From contig CANMHT010000002.1 of NCBI GenBank assembly GCA_947497755.1, forward strand, positions 62,001 through 126,000: DNA of 64,000 nucleotides, in the 5' to 3' direction. This document shows, in pieces, positions 26,067 through 33,958 of the stretch. The position numbers and the translations under genes are program-made. Position 1 is the stretch's first letter, and each line of letters begins with the position of its first letter. Below the pieces are notes generated by a model. That model was given only the letters and a program-made list of their open reading frames with translations, did no database searches and had not been told where the DNA came from. The DNA is from an uncultured Polaribacter sp. GTDB lineage: Bacteria > Bacteroidota > Bacteroidia > Flavobacteriales > Flavobacteriaceae.

Positions 26067-26573
26067 ATGTACGCAATCGTAGAGATAGCAGGGCAGCAGT
26101 TTAAAGTAGCAAAAGACCAAAAGGTTTACGTTCACCGTTTACAAGGAGAAGAAGGATCAAAAGTAACTTTTGATAATGTTCTTTTAGTAGAAGATAAAGG
26201 AAATGTAACAATTGGCGCCCCAGCTATAGAAGGAGCCGCAGTAACGGCTAAGATTTTAGGTCACTTAAAAGGTGATAAAGTAATCGTTTTCAAAAAGAAA
26301 AGAAGAAAAGGTTACAAAAAGAAAAATGGACATCGTCAGTACTTAAGCGAAATTCAAATCGAATCTATCGCTGCTTCTGGTGCTAAGAAAACAGCTAAGA
26401 AAGCTGCTCCTAAAAAGGAAGCTGCTCCTAAAGCTGAGGTAAAAGAATCAGCAGCAACAGCTGATTATAGTTCAATGACTGTAGCAGAGTTAAAAGCAGC
26501 TGCTAAAGAAGCAGGTATCAAAGGATATACTTCTTTAAAGAAAGCTGAATTAATCGAAGCTTTAACTAAATAA
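26067..26573 (+). CDS. rplU: Ribosomal protein L21 with C-terminal SAP/Rho-N-like extension
   Basis: Residues 1-103 are a complete L21 (MYAIVEIAGQQFKVAKDQ, KKRRKGYKKKNGHRQ). Then an Ala/Lys linker (KKTAKKAAPKKEAAPKAEV) and a final ~35-residue helical domain (MTVAELKAAAKEAGIKGYTS, LKKAELIEALTK) like SAP or Rho-N modules that bind nucleic acid. Total 168 residues against about 103 in E. coli. Forms a unit with rpmA. Confidence 0.96.
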   Translation: MYAIVEIAGQQFKVAKDQKVYVHRLQGEEGSKVTFDNVLLVEDKGNVTIGAPAIEGAAVTAKILGHLKGDKVIVFKKKRRKGYKKKNGHRQYLSEIQIESIAASGAKKTAKKAAPKKEAAPKAEVKESAATADYSSMTVAELKAAAKEAGIKGYTSLKKAELIEALTK

Positions 26574-26599
26574 GAAACCAATTTTAAAACCATAGAATC

Positions 26600-26860
26600 A
26601 TGGCACATAAAAAAGGAGTAGGTAGTTCGAAGAACGGTAGAGAATCAGAATCGAAACGACTAGGAGTTAAAATTTTTGGAGGACAAGCTGCAATTGCAGG
26701 TAACATTATTGTTCGTCAAAGAGGTACTCAACATTATCCAGGAGAAAATGTATATATGGGGAAAGACCATACATTACATGCAAAAGTAGATGGTGTTGTA
26801 CAATTCCAAAAGAAAAGAGATAATAAATCTTATGTTTCTATTGAGCCTTTTGAGGTTTAA
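26600..26860 (+). CDS. rpmA: Ribosomal protein L27
   Basis: 86 residues, full length: [20 protein letters not shown] at the start with no cleavable N-terminal extension, then [17 protein letters not shown] and [15 protein letters not shown]. Sits at the peptidyl transferase side of the 50S subunit. 26 bases after rplU; terminator at 26880. Confidence 0.98.
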   Translation: MAHKKGVGSSKNGRESESKRLGVKIFGGQAAIAGNIIVRQRGTQHYPGENVYMGKDHTLHAKVDGVVQFQKKRDNKSYVSIEPFEV

Positions 26861-26879
26861 GAACATCAAGAAAGAATAT

Positions 26880-26911
26880 AAACTCCCAAACGAAAGTTTG
26901 GGAGTTTTTTT
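26880..26911 (+). terminator. Terminator of rplU-rpmA
   Basis: AAACTCCCAAAC and GTTTGGGAGTTT pair perfectly around a GAAA tetraloop and are followed by a T run. Confidence 0.92.
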
Positions 26912-26939
26912 ATGCTTCTATTTTGTACATTTACACCGC

Positions 26940-28175
26940 ATGAGTATTATTTATAATTGTATCGTTTATATAGCTAGTTTTTGTATTGCTATTATTGCAG
27001 TATTTCAACAAAAAATGAAGCTATTTGTTAAGGGAAGAAAAGAAACCTTTGCAAAACTATCTGTTTTAAAAGAAACAGATAAAATAGTTTGGATACATGT
27101 GGCTTCTTTAGGGGAGTTTGAACAAGGAAGACCAATTATTGAAAATATTAAGAAAGACTTTCCTGCATACAAGATTGTATTGACGTTCTTTTCTCCTTCA
27201 GGTTACGAAATTCAGAAAAATTACTCAGAAGCCGATGTTGTTTGTTATTTGCCAATGGACTCTAGAAAAAATGTTCGAAGGTTTTTAGATAAAACACATC
27301 CTTCTTTAGCCATTTTTGTAAAATATGAATTTTGGCCTAATTATTTGCGAGGATTGCAGCAGAGAAACATACCAACGATACTTGTCTCGGGAATCTTTAG
27401 GGAGAATCAAATGTTCTTTAAGCCGTTTGGTGGATTTATGAGAAGGGCTTTAACAGCATTTAATCACTTTTTTGTACAAGATGAAGCTTCTTTAAGATTG
27501 TTAACATCAATTAAATATAATAATGCATCTATAAACGGAGATACTCGATTTGATAGAGTGTACAAGATTTTAAATCAAAATAATGCATTAGATTTTATTA
27601 CAGAGTTTAAAAACAATCAGTATACGGTTGTGGTAGGTAGTACTTGGAAAGAAGACGAAGAGTTACTCGCAAACTACATCAACAATTCTAAAGAAGAAAA
27701 ATTTATTATTGCTCCTCATAATATTGATGCAGATGGAGTTTTAAAACTAAAAAGCAGAATTAACAAGAAAGTAGTGCTGTTTTCAGAAAAGGAAGGAAAG
27801 TCTCTTTCTGAATATGATGTTTTTATTATTGATACGATTGGTATTTTAACGAAGATTTATGCAGTTGCTAATGTTGCTTATGTTGGTGGTGGACTTACAA
27901 AAAACGGTGTTCATAACATATTAGAACCAGCTACTTTTGGTGTGCCAGTTGTAATCGGTCCAGAGTATAAAAAATACAAAGAAGTAGTAGATTTGGTAGC
28001 ATTAAATGGTTGTGTGGTGATTCGTAATCAAAATGAGTTTACAGCAACTTTTACGAAGTTAAAAACAACTGAAGTCTATAGAAATCAGTTGGGGAAAATA
28101 AACCAAGATTTTATTAGAAATAACACAGGAGCTACAGCTGCTGTAATGAAATATATAAATAGTCAACTAAAATAA
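26940..28175 (+). CDS. waaA: 3-deoxy-D-manno-octulosonic acid (Kdo) transferase
   Basis: Adds Kdo to lipid A precursor on the inner face of the inner membrane. 411 residues: N-terminal membrane anchor (about 3-22), GT30 acceptor domain with VASLGEFEQGRPIIE (the catalytic Glu), and CMP-Kdo domain with YVGGGLTKNGVHNILEPATF and GVPVVIGPEYKKYKE. ATG 26940 chosen because the longer open frame overlaps rpmA and the terminator. The YeeE-like gene follows after 5 bases. Confidence 0.94.
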   Translation: MSIIYNCIVYIASFCIAIIAVFQQKMKLFVKGRKETFAKLSVLKETDKIVWIHVASLGEFEQGRPIIENIKKDFPAYKIVLTFFSPSGYEIQKNYSEADVVCYLPMDSRKNVRRFLDKTHPSLAIFVKYEFWPNYLRGLQQRNIPTILVSGIFRENQMFFKPFGGFMRRALTAFNHFFVQDEASLRLLTSIKYNNASINGDTRFDRVYKILNQNNALDFITEFKNNQYTVVVGSTWKEDEELLANYINNSKEEKFIIAPHNIDADGVLKLKSRINKKVVLFSEKEGKSLSEYDVFIIDTIGILTKIYAVANVAYVGGGLTKNGVHNILEPATFGVPVVIGPEYKKYKEVVDLVALNGCVVIRNQNEFTATFTKLKTTEVYRNQLGKINQDFIRNNTGATAAVMKYINSQLK

Positions 28176-28180
28176 ATAAA

Positions 28181-28738
28181 ATGGAATTTATCTCTCAACC
28201 TTGGGCGTGGTATGTAGCTGGTCCAATGATAGCAATAGTTTTATTGCTGATGAATTATTTTGGGCGTGGATTTGGAGTCTCGTCTAACTTAGAAACTTTT
28301 TGTACTATAGGTGGTGCTGGAAAAGTTTCGGATTACTTTAAAAAAGATTGGAAAGAACAAACTTGGAGTTTGTTGTTTGTAGCTGGAATTATTATTGGAG
28401 GTTATCTTTCATCACAATTCTTAATGCTAACAGAAAGCATTGCTATAAACCCAGAAGTGGTTTCTGAATTAGCAGAGTTAGGTTTTGAAAATGCAGGACA
28501 AACTTATGTGCCAGCTGAAATTTTTGCCGCTGAAAATATTTTCTCACTAAAAGGGTTTGCAATTTTAATTGGTGCTGGATTTATGATTGGCTTTGGAGCG
28601 CGTTATGCCGGAGGTTGTACATCTGGCCATGCAATTACAGGTTTAAGTAGTTTGCAATTACCATCTTTATTAGCTGTTATTGGCTTTTTTGTAGGTGGTT
28701 TAATTATGACATGGTTTTTAATCCCTTTAATATTCTAG
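28181..28738 (+). CDS. YeeE/YedE-family transporter, first half
   Basis: 185 residues, about four transmembrane segments; signature GARYAGGCTSGHAITGLSSL with the conserved cysteine. The YeeE/YedE family takes up thiosulfate or other sulfur compounds (YeeE/TsuA). Here the protein is split in two genes, 3 bases apart, as is frequent in Bacteroidota and Proteobacteria. Upstream of moaA: sulfur supply for molybdopterin is a possible link, not shown. Confidence 0.88.
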   Translation: MEFISQPWAWYVAGPMIAIVLLLMNYFGRGFGVSSNLETFCTIGGAGKVSDYFKKDWKEQTWSLLFVAGIIIGGYLSSQFLMLTESIAINPEVVSELAELGFENAGQTYVPAEIFAAENIFSLKGFAILIGAGFMIGFGARYAGGCTSGHAITGLSSLQLPSLLAVIGFFVGGLIMTWFLIPLIF

Positions 28739-28741
28739 CAA

Positions 28742-29155
28742 ATGAAAAATATAAAATTTTTAATTATTGGAGTATTATTCGGAATAATACTAAGTAAGTC
28801 AGAAGTTGTTTCTTGGTATAGAATTTATGAGATGTTTAAGTTTAAGTCATTTCATATGTTCGGAATTATTGGAAGCGCAGTTGTTCTTTCAATGCTGTTT
28901 ATGCAATTGTTTAAAAATGGAACAATTAAAAACTATTTAGGACAAAATATCATCACTAAAGAAAAGAAGAAAGGGGTGATAAGAACTTTGTTAGGTGGAA
29001 CCATTTTTGGACTTGGTTGGGCATTGGCTGGAGCTTGTCCAGGGCCAATGTTTGTGTTAATTGGTCATGGAATAACAGCAATTTTAATTGTAATTTTAGG
29101 TGCAGTTATTGGTGCTTTTGTATATGGTTTGTTAAGTAAGAAATTACCAAATTAA
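28742..29155 (+). CDS. YeeE/YedE-family transporter, second half (DUF6691-like)
   Basis: 137 residues, four transmembrane segments; signature GLGWALAGACPGPMFVLIGHG with the second conserved cysteine. Pairs with the preceding half to form one transporter. Confidence 0.87.
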   Translation: MKNIKFLIIGVLFGIILSKSEVVSWYRIYEMFKFKSFHMFGIIGSAVVLSMLFMQLFKNGTIKNYLGQNIITKEKKKGVIRTLLGGTIFGLGWALAGACPGPMFVLIGHGITAILIVILGAVIGAFVYGLLSKKLPN

Positions 29156-29191
29156 CTGACCAATGTCATAGAATAAGGAATTTTTGAAAGT

Positions 29192-29199
29192 TATTTTTG
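29192..29199 (+). promoter_or_regulatory. Probable -7 box of moaA
   Basis: TATTTTTG, 11 bases before the moaA ATG, would give a very short leader. No clear -33 box. Confidence 0.45.
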
Positions 29200-29209
29200 T
29201 CAAATAAAG

Positions 29210-30202
29210 ATGAGCAAATTAATAGATAGTTTTGGTAGACAAATTAATTACGTTCGGTTAGCAGTTACTGATCGTTGTAACTTGCGTTGCCAATATTGTA
29301 TGCCAGCTCACGGAATTGACATTGTACCTAGAAAAGAAATGTTAACCTACAAGGAAATGTACCGAATTGTTCGGGTATTAACTGAATTAGGAGTTAAAAA
29401 AGTGCGATTAACAGGAGGAGAACCTTTTGTTCGTAAAGGCTTTGTCGATTTTTTAGAAATGCTTTCTTATAATGATTTACTAGAAGATATTAATATTACT
29501 ACTAATGGAGCTTTAATTTATAAGCATATTGCTACATTAGAAAAACTACAAAAAGTAAAGAATATCAATTTGAGTATTGATAGTTTAAAAGCTAGTACAT
29601 TTAATGAAATTACTCGTAGAAATGTATTTGATGAAGTTTTTAAAACCATGGAAGCATTAGAAAGAAGCAGTATGAACTTAAAGCTTAATGTGGTTATACA
29701 GTCTGGAATTAATACTAGCGAGATTACTGATTTTGTTCGATTAACAAAAGACAAAGATATGGCGGTTCGCTTTATTGAAGAAATGCCATTTAATGGAGAA
29801 GGGCAAAGAGAAACCTTAGAAAACTGGAATTATTCTAAGATTTTAAAAGAAATAAAAACCCAGTTTGATGTTTCAGAAATTCAATCTGAAAAATCATCTA
29901 CATCACGTAATTTTTCTATAGAAGATCACAAAGGTTCAGTAGGAATTATTCCTGCTTTTACAAGAACTATTTGTGGAGATTGTAACCGAATTAGAATTAC
30001 TTCTACGGGTACATTTAAAAATTGTTTGTTTGATGATGGTGTATTCAATCTTAGAGATTTCATTAGAAATGGTGCTAGTAACGAAGATTTGAAAACACTG
30101 TTTTTATCATTGGTAAAAGAAAAACCAGAAAATGGTTTTGTTGCTGAAGCAAATCGTAAAAAAGGAGATGTATCAGAAAGTATGAGTACTATTGGAGGCT
30201 GA
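29210..30202 (+). CDS. moaA: GTP 3',8-cyclase MoaA
   Basis: Radical SAM enzyme for the first step of molybdopterin synthesis. N-terminal cluster C23-x3-C27-x2-C30 (DRCNLRCQYC), SAM-binding RLTGGEP, C-terminal cluster C255-x2-C258-x13-C272 (ICGDCNRIRIT), and the C-terminal Gly-Gly (STIGG) that is needed for activity. 330 residues, complete. Confidence 0.97.
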   Translation: MSKLIDSFGRQINYVRLAVTDRCNLRCQYCMPAHGIDIVPRKEMLTYKEMYRIVRVLTELGVKKVRLTGGEPFVRKGFVDFLEMLSYNDLLEDINITTNGALIYKHIATLEKLQKVKNINLSIDSLKASTFNEITRRNVFDEVFKTMEALERSSMNLKLNVVIQSGINTSEITDFVRLTKDKDMAVRFIEEMPFNGEGQRETLENWNYSKILKEIKTQFDVSEIQSEKSSTSRNFSIEDHKGSVGIIPAFTRTICGDCNRIRITSTGTFKNCLFDDGVFNLRDFIRNGASNEDLKTLFLSLVKEKPENGFVAEANRKKGDVSESMSTIGG

Positions 30203-30208
30203 TTTTTA

Positions 30209-30272
30209 ATGTAACGATGTAGCAATGTACTAATGTATCAATGTAATAATGTAACAATGTACTAATGAGTCA
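30209..30272. repeat. Eight-copy octamer tandem repeat
   Basis: Eight uninterrupted 8-base units with consensus ATGTANNA (ATGTAACG, ATGTAGCA, ATGTACTA, ATGTATCA and so on; the last is ATGAGTCA). It starts 6 bases after moaA. Similar AATGTA octamer arrays occur between genes in flavobacterial chromosomes as I recall; copy number may vary. Confidence 0.85.
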
Positions 30273-30322
30273 ATTTTTAAATCTAAGAATGTAGTTTAAA
30301 GACCTCTAAAATTTATTTGAAA

Positions 30323-31531
30323 ATGATTAATGTAACCCAAGCTTTAGAAACAATTTTAGAAAACACACAAGATTTTGGAGTTGAAAGAATTCCGTTTATG
30401 CAATCTGTAGGAAGGGTTTTAAAAGAAAATATTACTGCTGATAGAGATTTTCCGCCTTTTGATAGAGTTTCTATGGATGGAATTGCTATTGATTTTTCTC
30501 AGTTTCAAAAAGGACAAAGAAGTTTTAAAATAGAAGGGATACAGCCCGCTGGTTCAGCACAACTTTCTTTATTAAATAATGAAAATTGTATTGAAGTAAT
30601 GACGGGAGCAGTATTGCCTAAAAACACATCTGCTGTAATAAGGTATGAAGATGTAGAAATTAACGAAGGTTATGCTACCATTAGGGTTGATGTTATTAAA
30701 GAATATCAAAATGTACATAGTAAAGGGAAAGATAGAGAGCAAGGAGATCTTTTGATTGCTATAGATACTAAAATTTCTGCAGCAGAGATTGGAGTATTAG
30801 CAACTGTTGGAAAAGCAACAGTAGCTGTGGCAAAACAACCTAAAGTAATGATCGTTTCTACTGGAGATGAATTGGTTGGAGTAGAAGAAGTTCCGTTATC
30901 ACATCAAATACGTAGATCTAATGTATTTACTTTAGTTTCTTTGTTGGAAAGACTAAATATTTCTTCAGAAACAGCTCATATTACAGATGATAAACCTGTC
31001 TTAAAAGAAAAGATTAAATCGTATTTAAACGAATATGACGTTTTGTTGTTTAGCGGAGCTGTAAGTAAAGGAAAATATGATTTTTTACCAGAGGTTTTAG
31101 ATGAGTTAGGTGTAGAAAAGTTATTTCATAAAGTAGCACAACGTCCAGGGAAACCTTTTTGGTTCGGAAGCTTGGTTTCAGAGCATGGTCGAAGAGATAA
31201 AGTTGTGTTCGCATTTCCTGGGAACCCGATTTCTACTTATGTTAATTGTTTGGCTTATTTTTATCCTTGGTACTTTAAATCTATCGGACTTAAACAAAAA
31301 GAAGAAAAAGCAATATTGGCTGAAGATGTAGTTTTTAAACCCAATTTAACGTATTTCTTACAAGTACAATTGATAAATGAAGATGGTTACTTAAAAGCAA
31401 TGCCAGTTAAAGGTAATGGCTCTGGAGATCTGGCTAGTTTGGTTAATGCAGAAGCGTTTGTTCAGTTGCCCAAAACAGAAGAGGTGCTATTTGAAAAAGG
31501 GGGATTGTATAAGGTAATTTGTTATCGTTAA
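30323..31531 (+). CDS. moeA: Molybdopterin molybdenumtransferase MoeA
   Basis: Inserts molybdate into adenylylated molybdopterin. 402 residues; RDFPPFDRVSMDGIAI at the N-terminus, MTGAVLP, VSTGDELVG, and the MPT-binding FSGAVSKGKYDF, HKVAQRPGKPFWFG, FPGNPISTYV. SGAVSKG replaces the more usual SGGVSMG. ATG 30323 preferred over TTG 30317. Between moaA and the response regulator. Confidence 0.96.
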   Translation: MINVTQALETILENTQDFGVERIPFMQSVGRVLKENITADRDFPPFDRVSMDGIAIDFSQFQKGQRSFKIEGIQPAGSAQLSLLNNENCIEVMTGAVLPKNTSAVIRYEDVEINEGYATIRVDVIKEYQNVHSKGKDREQGDLLIAIDTKISAAEIGVLATVGKATVAVAKQPKVMIVSTGDELVGVEEVPLSHQIRRSNVFTLVSLLERLNISSETAHITDDKPVLKEKIKSYLNEYDVLLFSGAVSKGKYDFLPEVLDELGVEKLFHKVAQRPGKPFWFGSLVSEHGRRDKVVFAFPGNPISTYVNCLAYFYPWYFKSIGLKQKEEKAILAEDVVFKPNLTYFLQVQLINEDGYLKAMPVKGNGSGDLASLVNAEAFVQLPKTEEVLFEKGGLYKVICYR

Positions 31532-31571
31532 TAATGCTTGTTTTTAGGTTTTATGAATTAAAATATGTTTT

Positions 31572-31592
31572 AAACGAAAAAATATTTCGTTT
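31572..31592 (+). terminator. Possible terminator or attenuator after moeA
   Basis: AAACGAAA and TTTCGTTT pair around AAATA and are followed by TTCC. A short AT-rich stem; weak as a terminator. Confidence 0.4.
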
Positions 31593-31633
31593 TTCCGAAA
31601 AATTGATTGTATTTTAACGAAAATTTTAATGCA

Positions 31634-32284
31634 ATGGGAAAAATATTAATTGTAGATGACCATAAATTATTAATTGATGCAGTTATAACTCTAATTGAAA
31701 GCATAAAGGGATTAGAGGTTGTTGGTTACTGTTTGGATGGAGAAGAGGCAGTTGCGTTTTATGAAAAAAACAGTGAAGTAGACTTAATTATTATGGATAT
31801 TCATATGCCAAAAATGGATGGTATAGAAGCATCCAAAAAAATATTGTCAATAAATCCTAATCAAAAAATCCTTGCTTTTACCACTTACTCAGATAAACAA
31901 TTAGTAAAAAGAATTTTTGAAGCAGGAATAAAAGGTTTTGTTGATAAGGCAGTTAAAAAAGAAGAGGTCATAAATGCAATTCAAAAGATGTTGAGTTGTG
32001 GTTATTATGCATGTTCACTAGCTGTTAAAGTGTTAATAGATACTATTTATCAAAAGGATAGTATTGATAATTTATTAACTGAGAGAGAAAAAATGATAAT
32101 CAAATTGATATGTAAACAGTATTCTACAAAAGAGATTGCTGATGAACTTTCGGTTTCGGTTAGAACAGTTGAACTTTATAAAAAGAGTTTAATTGAGAAA
32201 ATAAAAGTTAAAAACGCAGCAGGAATAGTAATGTATGCTGTAAAAAATGATTTGTTCACTGATAATGATGTATCTTATGAGTAA
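31634..32284 (+). CDS. Orphan LuxR-type response regulator in the Moco cluster
   Basis: 216 residues: receiver with D-D-H start (ILIVDDHKLL), phospho-acceptor Asp in IIMDIHMPKMDG (about D55), T and K in AFTTYS and FVDKAVKK; C-terminal LuxR helix-turn-helix (LTEREKMIIKLI, TKEIADELSVSVRTVELYKK). No kinase gene is adjacent. The moaC start overlaps its end by 8 bases, so it is co-translated with cofactor genes. ATG 31634 chosen over a TTG at 31607. It may tune Moco synthesis or a molybdoenzyme regulon. Confidence 0.92.
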   Translation: MGKILIVDDHKLLIDAVITLIESIKGLEVVGYCLDGEEAVAFYEKNSEVDLIIMDIHMPKMDGIEASKKILSINPNQKILAFTTYSDKQLVKRIFEAGIKGFVDKAVKKEEVINAIQKMLSCGYYACSLAVKVLIDTIYQKDSIDNLLTEREKMIIKLICKQYSTKEIADELSVSVRTVELYKKSLIEKIKVKNAAGIVMYAVKNDLFTDNDVSYE

Positions 32285-32750
32285 TTTTTCACATATCAAT
32301 AAAAAAAATCAACCTAAAATGGTAAATGTTTCAGAAAAGGCAATTACCAAAAGAACTGCTGTAGCAAAAGCAAGTATGTTTTTAGGAAAAGAAATTATTT
32401 CTCATTTTACAAATGATGAATTGTTGACAAAAAAAGGGCCTGTTTTTCAAACGGCTATTATTGCAGGGATTCAAGCTGTAAAGAAAACCTCAGAGTTAAT
32501 TCCGATGTGCCATCCATTGTTAATTAGTGGAGTAGATATTGATATTGATATTGTTGACTCGGAAAATATCGAAGTATTTTGTAAAGTGACAATTGAAGGA
32601 AAAACTGGAGTAGAAATGGAAGCTTTAACAGGAGCTAATATTGCGTGTTTAACTATTTACGATATGTGTAAGGCTATCTCTCAAAAAATGGTGATTAAAG
32701 AAGTAAAGCTGATTGAGAAAACAGGCGGTAAATCAGATATAAAGAATTAA
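32277..32750 (+). CDS. moaC: Cyclic pyranopterin monophosphate synthase MoaC
   Basis: 157 residues; converts the MoaA product to cPMP. Family motifs KKTSELIPMCHPLLISGVDI, VEMEALTGANIACLTIYDMC and KLIEKTGGKS are present, including the active-site lysines and histidine. ATG 32277 overlaps the regulator stop by 8 bases; longer upstream starts lie inside the regulator. Confidence 0.96.
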   Translation: MSNFSHINKKNQPKMVNVSEKAITKRTAVAKASMFLGKEIISHFTNDELLTKKGPVFQTAIIAGIQAVKKTSELIPMCHPLLISGVDIDIDIVDSENIEVFCKVTIEGKTGVEMEALTGANIACLTIYDMCKAISQKMVIKEVKLIEKTGGKSDIKN

Positions 32751-32822
32751 AAATAGTATGACAATTTCAATGAAAGTTTTTGTGAAAAAAAGCTTTTGTT
32801 GTTTGTAAAGACGATTATTTGA

Positions 32823-33941
32823 ATGAAAAAACATCAAAAACATACAAATATAACTAAGAGAAATAATGACACCTTTGCTTCAAATGAGCTGGTGTTATTG
32901 GGAACAAAATGTGGAGTAATTTCTGATATTGTAAAACAAGTTTCTAAAAAATTATCAAATTATAAGCTAGCTTATTTTGATGCTTCTCATGCAAAAGATG
33001 TAGCAAAAAATACGTTGTCAGAATATGTTTTCCATCATGATGGAAATGTGGAAATAAAGAGTACTAGTGAAGTAAATAAATTTGTGCAACGTTTACAGTT
33101 TGCACAATACGATTATGTGTTTATAAACGGAAACCATTATGCTGGTGCTAAACAGGTTGTTTTTTTAGATCCAGAAAAAGAAGCTTCTATTAATAAAAGA
33201 ATAGCTCAAATTTCTGAAGTGGCATTTTTTATAAAAATGAACGAGGAAATAACTCCGTTTCAATCTTTAAAAGATAAGTTTTCAAATTGGGAAGAGATTC
33301 CGCAGTATCACATTACTGATGTTGAAAAAATCACTCAACATATTGCAGGTATTTTAAAAGAAAGTATTTCGAAAATTAATGGACTGGTTTTAATTGGAGG
33401 GAAAAGTACTCGAATGGGAACAGATAAATCTGAATTGGAATACTTTGGAAAGTCACAAAAAGAACATGTAAAAGAATTGTTAGAGAAAAATGGGCTGACT
33501 ACATTTTATTCCGTTGGTGATTATTCTGACTCGCTTGAAAAAGATTCACAAATTAAAGATACCTTTTTAAACCTTGGCCCTTTTGGTGGAATCTGTTCTG
33601 CTTTTCAAAAGAATCCAAATGTAGCATGGTTGGTTTTAGCAACTGATGTGCCTTTTGTAAATAATGAGTTAATTCAGTTGTTATTAGCTAAAAGAAACCC
33701 ATCAAAAGTAGCGACAGCAATTAAGGGAAAAGGAAAGGAATTTGTAGAGCCTTTAATTACCATTTATGAGCCTAAAGCTTATCCATTATTATTACAATAT
33801 TTAGCACAAGGATATTCTTGTCCTAGAAAAATGTTAATCAATTCTGATGTAGAAATTGTAGAAGTTGATGATGTGCTTATTAGAAATATTAATACACCAG
33901 AGGAATTTGAAATAGCAAAGAGCGAGTTAAAAAATCAATAG
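32823..33941 (+). CDS. MobA-like nucleotidyltransferase with degenerate MobB-like N-terminus
   Basis: 372 residues. Residues about 190-372 are MobA-like: LVLIGGKSTRMGTDKSELEY, LGPFGGICSAF, LVLATDVPFV, INTPEEF, consistent with GTP:molybdopterin guanylyltransferase. Residues about 20-175 look like the MobB fold but the P-loop GxxxxGK[ST] is replaced by LLGTKCGVISDIV, so nucleotide binding there is doubtful. Placed between moaC and moeB. Whether it makes guanine or cytosine dinucleotide cofactor cannot be told. Confidence 0.85.
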   Translation: MKKHQKHTNITKRNNDTFASNELVLLGTKCGVISDIVKQVSKKLSNYKLAYFDASHAKDVAKNTLSEYVFHHDGNVEIKSTSEVNKFVQRLQFAQYDYVFINGNHYAGAKQVVFLDPEKEASINKRIAQISEVAFFIKMNEEITPFQSLKDKFSNWEEIPQYHITDVEKITQHIAGILKESISKINGLVLIGGKSTRMGTDKSELEYFGKSQKEHVKELLEKNGLTTFYSVGDYSDSLEKDSQIKDTFLNLGPFGGICSAFQKNPNVAWLVLATDVPFVNNELIQLLLAKRNPSKVATAIKGKGKEFVEPLITIYEPKAYPLLLQYLAQGYSCPRKMLINSDVEIVEVDDVLIRNINTPEEFEIAKSELKNQ

Positions 33942-33958
33942 AGTTACTTAAAAGTCAG

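Noticed and set aside
26790..26939. Long N-terminal extension of the Kdo transferase
   Set aside because: It would overlap rpmA and run through a strong terminator.
30209..30272. CRISPR array
   Set aside because: The period is 8 bases with no spacers and no cas genes nearby.
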